Shown: positions 1-14,831, counted from the stretch's first letter. The stretch: 64,000 nt of DNA from Escherichia whittamii (GCF_014836715.1 NZ_JACSQI010000009.1:1-64000); one strand, 5' to 3'. Numbers and translations are program-made. Notes: generated by a model not told the origin, from the sequence alone.

Positions 1-278
<278 letters not shown>

Positions 279-291
279 TTAACCCTTAGGC

Positions 292-2418
<2,127 letters not shown>

Positions 2419-2502
2419 TTATCTTTTAGGCGTTCAATTTAAGTAGCCCAAAGCGGGCTGCTTACTGGAAGCGCCCGCCTGGTGACTAAAACTCCGAAGG
2501 GA

Positions 2503-3546
<1,044 letters not shown>

Positions 3547-3568
3547 GAAATATACAACGATCCCGCCG

Positions 3569-3856
3569 TCACCAGGCCATCTGACCGGTGTGCTTAACCG
3601 TAAGTCTGACGAAATCAGTATAGTCAATTCGGATGATATCGTTCGAAATTTGGCCATCCAAACCCCGGGCAATGAGATCTTCGTTCAGGGCATAGACTTT
3701 AATGGAGGCATTACGCAGACTTTCAAGGTAGCGATTACCGTCAACTGCGGCAATTACGCCATCCTGCAATAACAGCAGTTCGTCGCCCTCACCGAGCAGA
3801 CGCAGCAACGCAGGGAAATCCGTCAGCCAGGGTGAGCGATGTAATGTGTGCAACAT
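3569..3856 (-). CDS. tusB: Sulfurtransferase complex subunit TusB
   Basis: TusB is the smallest partner in the TusBCD heterohexamer, which passes persulfide sulfur from TusA to TusE and MnmA during 2-thiolation of U34 in Lys, Glu and Gln tRNAs. It has 95 residues, MLHTLHRS to QMAW, the usual length. It follows tusC by 7 bases and ends just upstream of the str promoter. Several residues differ from the K-12 protein as I recall it, more than in most genes here, but the fold region is intact. Confidence 0.95.
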   Translation of the reverse strand: MLHTLHRSPWLTDFPALLRLLGEGDELLLLQDGVIAAVDGNRYLESLRNASIKVYALNEDLIARGLDGQISNDIIRIDYTDFVRLTVKHTGQMAW

Positions 3857-3863
3857 GTATGCC

Positions 3864-4222
3864 TCAAAATCTCAAAATAACATCGTAGTTGCCGAGTTCG
3901 CGGCGTAAGGCTTCTGCTTCGAGCGGGGTGGCTTCAACAACAAAGGGGGTCTGCGGATCTAACCCACGCTCACGTAGTGAAGCCGCACAAACCCAGCACT
4001 GTTCAATGTCATACAGCCCCAGCAGTTTAAAGGTGGCGATGTAATCACGCGCCAGCACCACATCGGGCCTTTGCCCAGGCAAAATTTGAAAAACACCATC
4101 GGCAATAAAGAAAACCGCGAGCTCGTCAGTTAATGCGGAGGTTGCGAGTAAAGCATCTAGTCCTTCACGACCAGCCGCTGTGCCGTGGGGGGCCGTAGAA
4201 AAGACAAACGCAATTCGTTTCA

Positions 4223-4223
<1 letters not shown>
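3864..4223 (-). CDS. tusC: Sulfurtransferase complex subunit TusC
   Basis: TusC is the middle subunit of the TusBCD sulfur relay complex (DsrE/DsrF-like fold). The protein has 119 residues starting [15 protein letters not shown] chose the ATG at 4221-4223, which overlaps the TGA of tusD in the form TGATG; an in-frame TTG lies one codon upstream but is less likely. Tight coupling to tusD and tusB indicates one transcript. Confidence 0.95.
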
Positions 4224-5331
<1,108 letters not shown>

Positions 5332-5457
5332 GAAAAAAAACACTCCTTTTCAGGAGCCTGTCGTTAACTTTTCAGGGCAGGCTCATTAATGATGCGGGTA
5401 ATTAAATTAATACAGCGGAGGTTCCGCTTTCCAGCACTAATTATATCCGGCCTGCAA

Positions 5458-5492
5458 TAAAAAAACCGCCGCCTGGTCAGGCGGCGGTTTTT
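5458..5492. terminator. Intrinsic terminator downstream of fkpA
   Basis: CCGCCGCCT (5466-5474) and AGGCGGCGG (5479-5487) form a 9-bp GC stem with a 4-base loop. Runs of A and T on both sides let it work in either direction. It lies directly after fkpA and 127 bases upstream of the yheO start. Confidence 0.93.
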
Positions 5493-5497
5493 AATGC

Positions 5498-6310
5498 TTA
5501 TTTTTTAGCAGAATCTGCTGCTTTAGCATCTGCTTCTGGCTTCGTATCAGCCTTCGGCGCTGGTTTCACATCCAGCAGTTCTACGTCAAATACCAGGGTA
5601 GAATTCGGTGGGATCCCCGGAACGCCCGCTTTGCCGTAAGCCAGCTCTGGTGGGATAACCAGTTTGATCTTACCGCCTTTCTTGATGTTCTTCAGACCTT
5701 CAGTCCAGCCCGGGATCACACCATCCAGACGGAAAGAGAGCGGTTCACCACGGGTGTAAGAGTTATCGAACTCTTTACCGTCGATCAACGTACCTTTGTA
5801 GTTCACTACAACAGTATCGCTGTCTTTCGGTGATTCGCCTTTACCGGCTTCCACTACCTGATAAACCAGGCCAGTTGAAGAGGTTTTCACACCTTTCTCT
5901 TTGGCAAATTTCTCGCGATACTCTTTACCTTTTACTTCGTTGTCAGCAGCATCTTTTTCCATCTTCGCCTGAGCGGAGGACTTCACGCGTGCTTCAAACG
6001 CTTGCAAAGTCTGTTCGATCTCTTGATCAGAGAGTTTGCTTTTATCAGCAAATGCATCCTGAACACCCGCGATTAGCTGATCTTTATCCAGTTTGATGCC
6101 CAGCTTTTCTTGTTCTTTCAGAGAATTGTCCATGTAACGACCGAGCGAAGCACCCAGCGCGTAAGCTGATTTCTGATCGTCATTTTTGAACGCTGCTTTG
6201 CTGTCAGCAGTTGCAGTTGGTTTCGCCGCTTCGGCAGCAAAAGTGATTGGTGCATGCAGGGCAACGGCCATTGTGGTCGCCAGCAGCGTTACTTTAAACA
6301 GTGATTTCAT
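5498..6310 (-). CDS. fkpA: Periplasmic FKBP-type peptidyl-prolyl isomerase and chaperone
   Basis: FkpA helps outer membrane and periplasmic proteins fold, both as a proline isomerase and as a general chaperone. The 270-residue precursor begins with a signal peptide (MKSLFKVTLLATTMAVALHA, cleavage after ITFAA). A helical dimerisation domain follows (about 40-145), then the FKBP domain (about 150-255) with TVVVNYKGTLIDGKEFDNS and VIPGWTEGL. The Lys/Ala/Asp-rich tail is typical. It is monocistronic, with its own terminator and a sigma-E type promoter. Confidence 0.98.
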   Translation of the reverse strand: MKSLFKVTLLATTMAVALHAPITFAAEAAKPTATADSKAAFKNDDQKSAYALGASLGRYMDNSLKEQEKLGIKLDKDQLIAGVQDAFADKSKLSDQEIEQTLQAFEARVKSSAQAKMEKDAADNEVKGKEYREKFAKEKGVKTSSTGLVYQVVEAGKGESPKDSDTVVVNYKGTLIDGKEFDNSYTRGEPLSFRLDGVIPGWTEGLKNIKKGGKIKLVIPPELAYGKAGVPGIPPNSTLVFDVELLDVKPAPKADTKPEADAKAADSAKK

Positions 6311-6421
6311 CCATATCTCCAGGATCGGGGCATCTCACCCCAGGGTTAACTATTATCAGAAGGGTACTATAAAGCGTTGTCGGATAAATCTACATACAGA
6401 CACGCCCTATTATCATCTATT

Positions 6422-6451
6422 TTCAGACTCTTTTTGTTTAAATTAGTTTCG
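6422..6451 (-). promoter_or_regulatory. Candidate sigma-E promoter of fkpA
   Basis: On the minus strand CGAAACT (6445-6451) is separated by 16 bases from GTCTGAA (6422-6428). These match the sigma-E consensus elements GGAACTT and GTCTAA reasonably well. fkpA is a known sigma-E regulon member, which supports the call; the site lies about 110 bases upstream of the start codon. Confidence 0.75.
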
Positions 6452-6529
6452 ATGTCGCGAAATGAGTGCTGTCTCTGGCAGCAAAGTTAAGTAGAATCCG
6501 CAGCGATCATTCGACCAAAGAGGTGAATC

Positions 6530-6748
6530 ATGCAGGATTTAACATTGGAAGCACGCCTGGCAGAACTGGAGAGCCGACTGGCTTTTCAGGAAATCACCAT
6601 TGAAGAACTGAACGTCACGGTGACCGCTCATGAAATGGAGATGGCGAAACTGCGCGATCATCTGCGTCTGCTGACCGAGAAGTTAAAAGCCAGCCAGCCG
6701 TCGAACATCGCGTCGCAGGCTGAAGAAACGCCGCCGCCGCATTATTGA
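6530..6748 (+). CDS. slyX: SlyX protein
   Basis: A 72-residue acidic protein that is almost entirely a predicted coiled coil (leucine-rich heptads from residue 5 to 55), ending in a proline- and histidine-rich tail (PPPHY). Its function is not known; the name comes from its position next to slyD. The AGAGGTGA ribosome binding site is strong. It is divergent from fkpA and convergent with slyD. Confidence 0.95.
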   Translation: MQDLTLEARLAELESRLAFQEITIEELNVTVTAHEMEMAKLRDHLRLLTEKLKASQPSNIASQAEETPPPHY

Positions 6749-6751
6749 GGC

Positions 6752-6781
6752 AAAAAAAAGCGGGGAATCCCCCGCTTTTTT
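6752..6781. terminator. Bidirectional terminator between slyX and slyD
   Basis: An A-run, the stem AGCGGGG-AATC-CCCCGCT and a T-run form a symmetric intrinsic terminator serving both convergent genes. Confidence 0.93.
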
Positions 6782-6796
6782 GTCACCTTTTCGGTA

Positions 6797-7387
6797 TTAG
6801 TGGCAACCGCAACCACCGTTACCTTTACCACCACAGCAGCCTTCGCCACCGTGTTCATGACCGTGATCGTGGCCATGACCGCCGCAGCAACCGTCGTGGT
6901 CATGATCGTGGTGATGGTCGTGCGCGCCGTGAACGTGACCATGAGCCAGTTCTTCTTCAGTCGCTTCACGAATCGCCACAACTTCAACGTTGAATTTCAG
7001 GTTCTGGCCAGCCAGCATGTGGTTACCGTCAACCACGACGTGATCGTCTTCAACCGCAGTGATTTCAACCGGTACTGGACCCTGGTCGGTTTCAGCCAGG
7101 AAGCGCATACCTACCTGCAGTTCATCAACGCCCATAAATACGTCTTTAGGAACGCGCTGCACCAGGTTTTCATCGTACTGACCGTAAGCGTCGTTAGCGC
7201 CAACAGCTACATCAAATTTGTCGCCAACTTCATGACCTTCCAGCGCTGTTTCCAGGCCAGAGATCAGGGAACCGTGACCATGCAGGTAGTCCAGCGGCGC
7301 ACTCACCGGAGACTCATCAACCAACACACCGTCTTCTGTACGTACCTGATAGGCCAGGCTGACCACCAGGTCTTTTGCTACTTTCAT
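6797..7387 (-). CDS. slyD: FKBP-type isomerase and nickel metallochaperone SlyD
   Basis: SlyD is a cytoplasmic proline isomerase and chaperone that also delivers nickel to hydrogenase maturation. The 196-residue protein has an FKBP domain split by the IF (insert-in-flap) domain (about 1-145). Its C-terminal tail, from about residue 147, is very rich in His, Cys, Asp and Gly (for example HDHHHDHDHDG and CCGGHGHDHGH) and binds several Ni or Zn ions. It is also the host factor for phiX174 lysis. This tail is the usual contaminant in nickel-affinity protein preparations. Confidence 0.98.
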   Translation of the reverse strand: MKVAKDLVVSLAYQVRTEDGVLVDESPVSAPLDYLHGHGSLISGLETALEGHEVGDKFDVAVGANDAYGQYDENLVQRVPKDVFMGVDELQVGMRFLAETDQGPVPVEITAVEDDHVVVDGNHMLAGQNLKFNVEVVAIREATEEELAHGHVHGAHDHHHDHDHDGCCGGHGHDHGHEHGGEGCCGGKGNGGCGCH

Positions 7388-7481
7388 GATATCTCCTGAG
7401 CATGGGAAGAATAGTGGCGCAGATTGTAGCGGAATTCTGCAGCCGTGTACTCACTAGCTTAAAAAAACTCGAAGCATATCG

Positions 7482-7682
7482 CTAGTCCGGATGAAAAATC
7501 CCGATCACTTGCTCATCTTTGCGAACGTGATCGCGGGCTTCTTTATCGACTTCTCGCATCTGGTGTCCACACTTAACGCATTCAACAATATCAATATTAT
7601 TTTCGCGCCACATCGCCATGGAATCTTGTGCCTGACAGGCCGGGCATTTTGCGCCCGCGATAAAACGTTTTCGGATTGCCAT
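7482..7682 (-). CDS. yheV: YheV family putative zinc ribbon protein
   Basis: A 66-residue protein with two CxxC pairs (CPAC near residue 14 and CVKC near 35) spaced as in a zinc ribbon. The role is unknown. It follows kefB by 9 bases and is probably cotranscribed with kefG and kefB. Confidence 0.93.
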   Translation of the reverse strand: MAIRKRFIAGAKCPACQAQDSMAMWRENNIDIVECVKCGHQMREVDKEARDHVRKDEQVIGIFHPD

Positions 7683-7691
7683 CTTTACCCT

Positions 7692-9497
7692 CTACTCAAA
7701 TTCATCCCAGCCGTCCAGCTGGCGTCGTTCTTGTTGCATCTCACGCTGGAAAATCTCTTCCAGTTCGCGTCGGGCTTCCCTGGCGCGAGAAATTTGTACG
7801 GTGTCAGCATGCATCGGGATTAACTCCCGCAGCATTCGCATATCCAGGCGGCGAAAATGCAGTTGCGCGCGCTGCGCCTGATGCGGATGCATGCCAAGCG
7901 TGACCAGCGTTTTGCGCCCCAGCTCTAACGCACTGGAGAATGTTTCACGGGAAAACTGCGTCACTCCCGCCTGTAATAACTCATGCGCCTCTACACGTCC
8001 GCGCGCTCGCGCAAGAATATGCAAATGCGGAAAGTGCTGTTGGCATATTTCCACCAGCTTCATGGTGTCTTCCGGTTCGTTACAGGTGATGACGATAGAC
8101 TCTGCGGCCTCTGCGCCTGCAGAACGCAACAGGTCAACTTGCGTGGCGTCGCCGTAATAAACTTTGTAGCCATATTTGCGCATCAGGTTAACGGCACTGA
8201 TGTCCCGCTCCAGCACGGTAATGCGCATTTTATTCGCCATCAGCAAACGACCAATCACCTGTCCAAAACGTCCGAAGCCCACGACAATCACCTGCGGTTT
8301 ATCATCGTTTACCCACGGTTTTTCATCCTCTTCTTCCGGGGCGTTGAACTGGCGGGATAGCCATTTATCCACCAGCTTCATCAGCAGCGGCGTGGTCATC
8401 ATGGAAAGCGTAACCGTCACCAGCAACAGTGCCATCTGGTCACCCTGAAACAGCCGTTGCGAAGAAGCCGTAGAAAAGAGGACAAAGGCAAACTCGCCGC
8501 CCTGGCTCAACACGCCAGCAAACTGCATCCGCTCGGAACTGCGCACGCCATACAGCCGCGCCAGCAGATACAGCACGAGAATTTTCACCGCCACCAACAC
8601 AATAACGCTTAACACCACCCACAGCAGATGGGTATAAAGCACCCCGAGGTTGAGCGACATCCCGACTGAGATAAAAAATAGCCCGAGCAGCAACCCCTTA
8701 AATGGATCGATAGCCGTTTCAAGTTCGTGGCGATATTCGCTTTCCGCCAGCAACACGCCCGCAATAAACGTACCGAGCGCCATCGACAGCCCCAGCGCAT
8801 CCATAAATAACGCGGAACCCAGCACCAGCAATAACGTCGCGGCGGTGAACACTTCTCGCACGCCTGAAGCCGCAATAAAGCGGAATACCGGACGCAGCAA
8901 ATAGCGCCCACCAATCAGCATGCCGACAAACGCCAGCACCTTCATACCGACTGTCATCCAGTCGAAATGTTCGTCTGCCGATCCCGCCAATAGCGGCACT
9001 AATGCCAGCGCCGGGATCACCGCCAAATCCTGAAACAGCAGTACCGAAAACCCGAGCTGACCAGATTCGCTGCGATTCATCCCTTTTTCGCGCATCAGTT
9101 GCAGCGCCATTGCGGTTGAGGACATCGCAAGGCCAATGCCCCCCACCACTGCAGCCTGCCAGGCAAAATTGGTCAGCATTAATAACCCTGCCAGCAACGC
9201 CGCACTTAACAGCACCTGCGCCGCGCCTACGCCAAAGATAGAGCGCCGCAATTGCCAGAGTTTGGAGGGATTCAACTCCAGCCCGATGATAAACATCAGA
9301 AATACCACGCCGAGTTCCGAAAAGTGGAGGATCTCATCGACGTCGCTAATAAACCCCAGTCCCCACGGGCCAATCGCAATTCCAGCCAGCAAATATCCCA
9401 ACACAGCGCCAATGCCCAGCCGCGATGCCAACGGCACCGCAGCCACCGCCGCGAAGAGAAACAGCACTCCCGCCAGTAAAAAATCGGAACCTTCCAT
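7692..9497 (-). CDS. kefB: Glutathione-regulated potassium/proton antiporter KefB
   Basis: KefB releases K+ and acidifies the cytoplasm when glutathione adducts of toxic electrophiles such as methylglyoxal accumulate. The 601-residue protein has about 12-13 membrane helices of the CPA2 family (residues 1-375), then a cytoplasmic RCK/TrkA-N nucleotide-binding domain with [17 protein letters not shown] (about 403-420). The start overlaps the end of kefG by one base, as expected for a channel made together with its ancillary subunit. Confidence 0.97.
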   Translation of the reverse strand: MEGSDFLLAGVLFLFAAVAAVPLASRLGIGAVLGYLLAGIAIGPWGLGFISDVDEILHFSELGVVFLMFIIGLELNPSKLWQLRRSIFGVGAAQVLLSAALLAGLLMLTNFAWQAAVVGGIGLAMSSTAMALQLMREKGMNRSESGQLGFSVLLFQDLAVIPALALVPLLAGSADEHFDWMTVGMKVLAFVGMLIGGRYLLRPVFRFIAASGVREVFTAATLLLVLGSALFMDALGLSMALGTFIAGVLLAESEYRHELETAIDPFKGLLLGLFFISVGMSLNLGVLYTHLLWVVLSVIVLVAVKILVLYLLARLYGVRSSERMQFAGVLSQGGEFAFVLFSTASSQRLFQGDQMALLLVTVTLSMMTTPLLMKLVDKWLSRQFNAPEEEDEKPWVNDDKPQVIVVGFGRFGQVIGRLLMANKMRITVLERDISAVNLMRKYGYKVYYGDATQVDLLRSAGAEAAESIVITCNEPEDTMKLVEICQQHFPHLHILARARGRVEAHELLQAGVTQFSRETFSSALELGRKTLVTLGMHPHQAQRAQLHFRRLDMRMLRELIPMHADTVQISRAREARRELEEIFQREMQQERRQLDGWDEFE

Positions 9498-10051
9498 CAG
9501 CGGCCTCCCACGAGAATCGGATTTGCCAGCCAGTCACCGTAGGCTCTGGCGTGACTTGCCAGCTCCTGTGCGCTTTGCCGTCTCGCCCAGTAAATAATGA
9601 TGGGGCTTAACCAGTGCATCCGGCACATGCCCGCAGCCAGTTCAAAGGGGCGTAGTACATCGCTCATCGGATAGCGATTCAACGCATCATAGCGGTAGGC
9701 GCTTTCCGGCTCGCCGGTGGTGATCACGCTGCGCCAGTACTTTCCCGCCAGTTGATTTCCTCCTGGCCCACTGGCAAAACCGCGGCTCAATACCCGATCC
9801 AGCCATTCTTTGAGTAACGCCGGGCAACTGTAGGTATAAAGAGGATGCTGAAAAACAATCACCTCGTGCTCACGCAGTAACGCCTGCTCACGGGGGATAT
9901 CAATAAAAAAATCGGGGTAGTGCGCGTAAAGGTCGTGCACGGTAACATTGCTGAGCTGCGTGGCCGGTTTAAGCAGTACCCGGTTTGCCACCGAGTCCTG
10001 AGATTCCGGATGGGCATACAGCAGCAAAACTTTCGCTGGCTGAGACATCAT
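9497..10051 (-). CDS. kefG: KefB ancillary quinone oxidoreductase-like protein
   Basis: KefG is the flavodoxin-fold ancillary subunit needed for full KefB activity. The 184-residue protein shows the NAD(P)H:quinone reductase family features YAHPESQDS near the N-terminus and [19 protein letters not shown] in the middle. It is translationally coupled to kefB and divergent from yheS. The start could be the second Met codon. Confidence 0.95.
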   Translation of the reverse strand: MMSQPAKVLLLYAHPESQDSVANRVLLKPATQLSNVTVHDLYAHYPDFFIDIPREQALLREHEVIVFQHPLYTYSCPALLKEWLDRVLSRGFASGPGGNQLAGKYWRSVITTGEPESAYRYDALNRYPMSDVLRPFELAAGMCRMHWLSPIIIYWARRQSAQELASHARAYGDWLANPILVGGR

Positions 10052-10178
10052 CCCCCTCCCGGTATGGTTTTTGTGTATAGTCGCTGTTTTGGGCTACCAT
10101 TGCGCCCGGTGCGGCAGCTCGCCCATACATTACATTATCATAATGATAAGTTAACATAGTCTGAACATACGGCGCCTT

Positions 10179-12092
10179 ATGATTGTTTTCTCCTCGTTAC
10201 AAATTCGTCGCGGCGTGCGCGTCCTGCTGGATAATGCCACCGCCACCATCAACCCCGGCCAGAAAGTCGGCCTGGTGGGTAAAAACGGCTGCGGTAAATC
10301 TACCCTGCTGGCATTGCTGAAAAATGAAATCAGCGCCGACGGCGGCAGCTACACCTTTCCGGGAAGCTGGCAACTGGCGTGGGTGAATCAGGAAACACCG
10401 GCGCTACCGCAAGCGGCGCTGGAATATGTCATTGACGGCGACCGCGAATATCGCCAACTGGAAGCGCAGCTCCACGACGCCAACGAACGTAACGACGGGC
10501 ACGCCATCGCCACCATTCACGGCAAGCTGGATGCTATCGACGCATGGAGTATTCGCTCCCGCGCCGCCAGCCTGCTGCACGGCCTCGGTTTCAGCAACGA
10601 ACAACTGGAGCGCCCGGTGAGTGATTTCTCCGGTGGCTGGCGTATGCGTCTTAACCTCGCCCAGGCGCTGATTTGCCGTTCAGACTTGCTGCTGCTCGAC
10701 GAACCAACTAACCACCTCGATCTCGATGCCGTTATCTGGCTGGAAAAATGGTTGAAGAGCTATCAGGGCACGCTGATCCTGATCTCCCACGACCGTGACT
10801 TCCTCGATCCAATCGTCGATAAAATCATTCATATCGAACAGCAAAACATGTTCGAGTACACCGGCAACTACAGCTCGTTTGAAGTGCAGCGCGCCACTCG
10901 CCTGGCGCAGCAACAGGCGATGTACGAAAGCCAGCAAGAGCGCGTGGCGCATCTGCAAAGTTATATCGATCGTTTCCGTGCTAAAGCCACCAAAGCAAAA
11001 CAAGCACAGAGCCGCATTAAGATGCTCGAGCGCATGGAGCTGATTGCCCCCGCGCACGTCGACAACCCGTTCCGCTTTAGCTTCCGCGCGCCGGAAAGCC
11101 TGCCTAACCCGTTGTTGAAGATGGAAAAAGTCAGTGCGGGCTATGGCGATCGGATTATTCTCGACTCAATCAAACTGAATCTGGTCCCCGGTTCGCGCAT
11201 TGGTTTGTTAGGCCGCAACGGCGCGGGCAAATCGACATTAATCAAACTGTTAGCCGGTGAACTTGCGCCAGTCAGCGGTGAAATTGGCCTGGCGAAAGGG
11301 ATCAAACTCGGCTACTTCGCCCAGCATCAACTGGAATACCTGCGCGCCGACGAATCGCCTATTCAGCATCTGGCGCGTTTAGCGCCGCAGGAGCTGGAGC
11401 AAAAACTGCGTGACTACCTCGGCGGCTTTGGTTTCCAGGGCGATAAAGTAACCGAAGAGACGCGCCGTTTCTCCGGTGGTGAAAAAGCGCGTCTGGTGCT
11501 GGCATTGATAGTCTGGCAGCGCCCGAATCTGTTGCTGCTCGACGAACCGACTAACCACCTTGATCTCGACATGCGCCAGGCACTCACCGAAGCGTTGATC
11601 GAGTTTGAAGGCGCGCTGGTTGTCGTTTCGCACGACCGCCATTTACTGCGTTCCACCACTGACGATCTCTATCTGGTTCACGATCGTAAAGTCGAACCGT
11701 TCGACGGCGATCTGGAAGATTATCAACAATGGTTGAGCGACGTACAAAAGCAGGAAAACCAAACCGACGACGCGCCAAAAGAGAACGCTAACAGCGCCCA
11801 GGCGCGTAAGGATCAGAAGCGTCGGGAAGCAGAACTGCGTGCGCAAACCCAGCCGCTACGTAAAGAGATCGCCCGTCTGGAAAAAGAGATGGAGAAGCTG
11901 AACGCGCAACTGGCACAGGCGGAAGAAAAGCTGGGTGACAGCGAACTGTACGACCAGAGCCGTAAAGCGGAACTGACCGCCTGCCTGCAACAACAAGCGA
12001 GCGCCAAATCCGGCCTGGAAGAGTGCGAAATGGCGTGGCTGGAAGCCCAGGAGCAACTGGAACAGATGCTGCTGGAAGGCCAAAGCAACTGA
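10179..12092 (+). CDS. yheS: ABC-F family ATPase YheS
   Basis: ABC-F proteins act on the ribosome rather than in membranes. The 637-residue protein has two ATPase domains, with Walker A GKNGCGKST near residue 35 and GRNGAGKST near 345, and signatures SGGWRMRL and SGGEKARL followed by LLLDEPTNHLD in both. A linker joins the domains, and a Lys/Glu-rich coiled coil forms the C-terminus (about 540-635). No membrane segments are present. Its stop overlaps the start of yheT, so the two are coupled. Confidence 0.96.
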   Translation: MIVFSSLQIRRGVRVLLDNATATINPGQKVGLVGKNGCGKSTLLALLKNEISADGGSYTFPGSWQLAWVNQETPALPQAALEYVIDGDREYRQLEAQLHDANERNDGHAIATIHGKLDAIDAWSIRSRAASLLHGLGFSNEQLERPVSDFSGGWRMRLNLAQALICRSDLLLLDEPTNHLDLDAVIWLEKWLKSYQGTLILISHDRDFLDPIVDKIIHIEQQNMFEYTGNYSSFEVQRATRLAQQQAMYESQQERVAHLQSYIDRFRAKATKAKQAQSRIKMLERMELIAPAHVDNPFRFSFRAPESLPNPLLKMEKVSAGYGDRIILDSIKLNLVPGSRIGLLGRNGAGKSTLIKLLAGELAPVSGEIGLAKGIKLGYFAQHQLEYLRADESPIQHLARLAPQELEQKLRDYLGGFGFQGDKVTEETRRFSGGEKARLVLALIVWQRPNLLLLDEPTNHLDLDMRQALTEALIEFEGALVVVSHDRHLLRSTTDDLYLVHDRKVEPFDGDLEDYQQWLSDVQKQENQTDDAPKENANSAQARKDQKRREAELRAQTQPLRKEIARLEKEMEKLNAQLAQAEEKLGDSELYDQSRKAELTACLQQQASAKSGLEECEMAWLEAQEQLEQMLLEGQSN

Positions 12093-13114
12093 TGGCGCAG
12101 ATAACGACGACCGATGTCAATGAATTCAGCAGCAGTACTGAATTCATCCCCATGCGCGGCTTTAGCAATTGCCATCTACAAACCATGCTGCCGCGTCTGT
12201 TTCGTCGTCAGGTGAAATTCACTCCGCACTGGCAGCGGCTGGAGTTGCCCGACGGCGACTTTGTCGATCTCGCGTGGAGTGAAGATCCCACACAAGCGCA
12301 GCATAAACCGCGTCTGGTGGTGTTTCATGGTCTGGAGGGCAGTCTGAATAGCCCTTATGCCCACGGCCTGGTTGATGCGGCGAAAAAACGCGGCTGGCTG
12401 GGTGTGGTGATGCATTTTCGCGGATGCAGCGGTGAACCTAACCGCATGCACCGCATTTACCATTCGGGCGAAACCGAAGACGCCAGTTGGTTTTTACGCT
12501 GGCTGCAACGTGAGTTTGGCCATGCGCCAACGGCTGCCGTCGGCTATTCGCTTGGTGGCAATATGCTGGCATGCCTGCTGGCCAAAGAAGGTAATAATGT
12601 CCCGATTGATGCGGCGGTGATTGTCTCCGCGCCGTTTGTGCTGGAAGCCTGTAGTTACCATATGGAAAAGGGCTTTTCCCGCGTTTATCAGCGTTACCTG
12701 GTGAATCTGTTAAAAGCCAATGCTGCGCGTAAACTGAAGGCGTACCCCGGAACACTGCCAATAGATCTCGCTCAGTTGAAGTCGGTGCGCCGCATCCGCG
12801 AATTTGACGATCTGATCACCGCCAAAATTCACGGCTACGCCGACGCTATCGACTATTATCGTCAGTGTAGCGCCATGCCGCTGCTCAATCGGATCGTCAA
12901 ACCGACGCTGATTATTCACGCCAAAGACGATCCGTTTATGGATCATCAGGTGATCCCGAAACCAGAAAATCTTCCTCCGCAAGTAGAGTATCAACTGACT
13001 GAACATGGCGGTCATGTTGGTTTTATTGGCGGTACATTATTTCACCCACAAATGTGGCTGGAGTCACGCATTCCTGACTGGTTAACAACGTATCTGGAGA
13101 CGAAATCATGTTGA
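12092..13114 (+). CDS. yheT: Predicted alpha/beta hydrolase YheT
   Basis: A 340-residue member of the AB-hydrolase 4 family. The nucleophile elbow is GYSLGGNML, an [10 protein letters not shown] segment precedes it, and the likely acid and base are in HAKDDPFM and [10 protein letters not shown]. The substrate is unknown. The ATG at 12092-12094 shares a base with the yheS stop; a longer frame from 12023 lies inside yheS and is rejected. Confidence 0.95.
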   Translation: MAQITTTDVNEFSSSTEFIPMRGFSNCHLQTMLPRLFRRQVKFTPHWQRLELPDGDFVDLAWSEDPTQAQHKPRLVVFHGLEGSLNSPYAHGLVDAAKKRGWLGVVMHFRGCSGEPNRMHRIYHSGETEDASWFLRWLQREFGHAPTAAVGYSLGGNMLACLLAKEGNNVPIDAAVIVSAPFVLEACSYHMEKGFSRVYQRYLVNLLKANAARKLKAYPGTLPIDLAQLKSVRRIREFDDLITAKIHGYADAIDYYRQCSAMPLLNRIVKPTLIIHAKDDPFMDHQVIPKPENLPPQVEYQLTEHGGHVGFIGGTLFHPQMWLESRIPDWLTTYLETKSC

Positions 13115-13326
13115 TTCCCTGGCAAGACATCTCCCCTGAAACGCTGGAAAATTTAATTGAAAGCTTTGTGTTACGTGAAGGCACCGATTATGGTGAACAA
13201 GAGCGTACGCTTGAACAGAAAGTCGCCGACGTCAAACGACAGCTACAGTGCGGAGAAGCGGTACTGGTCTGGTCGGAACTGCACGAAACGGTCAATATCA
13301 TGCCGCGCAGTCAGTTTCGCGAATAA
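13108..13326 (+). CDS. yheU: YheU, UPF0270 family protein
   Basis: A 72-residue acidic protein starting [13 protein letters not shown], typical of UPF0270, a family of unknown function. It overlaps the end of yheT by 7 bases and precedes prkB, forming a compact yheSTU group. Confidence 0.94.
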   Translation: MLIPWQDISPETLENLIESFVLREGTDYGEQERTLEQKVADVKRQLQCGEAVLVWSELHETVNIMPRSQFRE

Positions 13327-13379
13327 CCTGCAACCGTCGGCGGACGAAATAATAATGATAACCAGGTCATGGAGTTACT

Positions 13380-14249
13380 ATGTCTGCCAAACATCCGGTC
13401 ATTGCGGTAACAGGATCCAGCGGCGCGGGGACCACCACCACCAGCCTCGCGTTTCGTAAAATATTCGCGCAGTTAAATCTGCATGCAGCCGAGGTGGAAG
13501 GCGACAGTTTTCACCGTTATACCCGCCCGGAAATGGATATGGCGATCCGCAAGGCGCGCGATGCCGGGCGGCATATCAGCTACTTCGGCCCCGAAGCCAA
13601 CGACTTCGGCCTGCTGGAACAAACCTTTATTGAATACGGCCAGAGCGGCAAAGGGAAATCACGCAAATACCTGCATACCTACGACGAAGCCGTACCGTGG
13701 AATCAGGTGCCAGGCACATTCACCCCGTGGCAGGCGCTACCGGAACCCACCGATGTGCTGTTTTATGAAGGTTTGCACGGTGGCGTGGTCACACCACAAC
13801 ATAACGTCGCGCAGCATGTAGATTTACTGGTAGGCGTAGTGCCTATCGTTAACCTGGAGTGGATTCAAAAGCTTATCCGCGACACCAGCGAGCGCGGACA
13901 CTCACGAGAAGCGGTGATGGACTCGGTTGTGCGTTCAATGGAAGACTATATCAACTACATCACGCCGCAGTTTTCCCGCACCCATCTAAACTTCCAGCGC
14001 GTCCCCACCGTCGACACTTCAAACCCCTTCGCCGCAAAAGGCATTCCATCGCTGGATGAAAGCTTTGTGGTGATTCATTTTCGTAATCTGGAGGGGATCG
14101 ATTTCCCCTGGCTGCTGGCGATGTTGCAAGGTTCGTTCATTTCCCACATCAATACATTAGTGGTGCCGGGAGGCAAAATGGGTCTGGCAATGGAGTTAAT
14201 TATGCTGCCGCTGGTGCAACGACTGATGGAAGGGAAGAAAATCGAGTAA
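13380..14249 (+). CDS. prkB: Phosphoribulokinase-like protein PrkB
   Basis: A 289-residue P-loop kinase of the phosphoribulokinase/uridine kinase family, with Walker A GSSGAGTTTTS near residue 12. The true substrate is unknown; the organism lacks a Calvin cycle, so carbon fixation is not implied. GGAG precedes the ATG at 13380. It is followed by a GCCGGATA/TATCCGGC hairpin. Confidence 0.95.
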   Translation: MSAKHPVIAVTGSSGAGTTTTSLAFRKIFAQLNLHAAEVEGDSFHRYTRPEMDMAIRKARDAGRHISYFGPEANDFGLLEQTFIEYGQSGKGKSRKYLHTYDEAVPWNQVPGTFTPWQALPEPTDVLFYEGLHGGVVTPQHNVAQHVDLLVGVVPIVNLEWIQKLIRDTSERGHSREAVMDSVVRSMEDYINYITPQFSRTHLNFQRVPTVDTSNPFAAKGIPSLDESFVVIHFRNLEGIDFPWLLAMLQGSFISHINTLVVPGGKMGLAMELIMLPLVQRLMEGKKIE

Positions 14250-14261
14250 CTTCACCAATAA

Positions 14262-14283
14262 GCCGGATAAAATACTATCCGGC
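14262..14283. terminator. Hairpin between convergent prkB and yhfA
   Basis: GCCGGATA (14262-14269) and TATCCGGC (14276-14283) form an 8-bp stem with a 6-base loop between the 3' ends of prkB and yhfA. There is no strong T-run, so termination may be weak; the arms resemble half of a REP element. Confidence 0.6.
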
Positions 14284-14303
14284 ATCACAACGGGGTAGTT
14301 AAA

Positions 14304-14708
14304 TCACGCAGCAACCACTTCATAAGAGTGGGTAATATTCACCGCTTTTTCCAGCATCAGCGCCACTGAACAATATTTCTCAGCAGAGAGATCCACCGCA
14401 CGCGCAACCGCTGCATCCTTCAAGTCGCGACCGGTGACGATAAAATGCAAATTGATATGGGTAAACAGGCGCGGTGCCTCTTCGCGGCGTTCAGAGGTCA
14501 GTTTTACTTCACAATCGACCACATCCTGACGCCCCTTCTGCAGGATAGAAACCACATCAATGGCGCTACAGCCACCCGCCGCCATCAGCACCATTTCCAT
14601 CGGACTTGGCGCTTTATCGCCAGAGTTACCATCCATTAAAATCTGGTGACCAGAGGCGGATTCGCCCAAAAAAGTTAACCCTTCAACCCACTTTACACGC
14701 GCTTGCAT
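14304..14708 (-). CDS. yhfA: OsmC/Ohr family protein YhfA
   Basis: A 134-residue protein of the OsmC/Ohr fold. It retains the two-cysteine layout of thiol peroxidase relatives, with GGCSAIDV near residue 48 and KYCSVALML near 110. It is expected to reduce organic hydroperoxides or bind a thiol, but no substrate is established. It is transcribed away from crp. Confidence 0.93.
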   Translation of the reverse strand: MQARVKWVEGLTFLGESASGHQILMDGNSGDKAPSPMEMVLMAAGGCSAIDVVSILQKGRQDVVDCEVKLTSERREEAPRLFTHINLHFIVTGRDLKDAAVARAVDLSAEKYCSVALMLEKAVNITHSYEVVAA

Positions 14709-14825
14709 AATCGGAACTCCATTGCGTCAGTTTTCCTGACAGAGTACGCGTACTGACCAAATCGCGCAACGGAAGGCGACCTGGGTCATGCTGAAGCGAG
14801 ACACCAGGAGACACAAAGCGAAAGC

Positions 14826-14831
14826 TATGCT
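14826..14831 (+). promoter_or_regulatory. -10 element of the main crp promoter
   Basis: TATGCT lies about 180 bases before the crp start codon. This agrees with the long crp leader known in E. coli, with transcription starting near 14843. The -35 region is weak. Confidence 0.65.

Noticed and set aside
2434..2502. Annotating the K-12-like S7 tail as coding
   Set aside because: A TAA stop precedes it here; it is only latent sequence.
6797..6945. His- and Asp-rich repeats at the slyD 3' end as a tandem repeat or CRISPR-like array
   Set aside because: It is the coding sequence of the known metal-binding tail of SlyD, with no regular unit and spacers.
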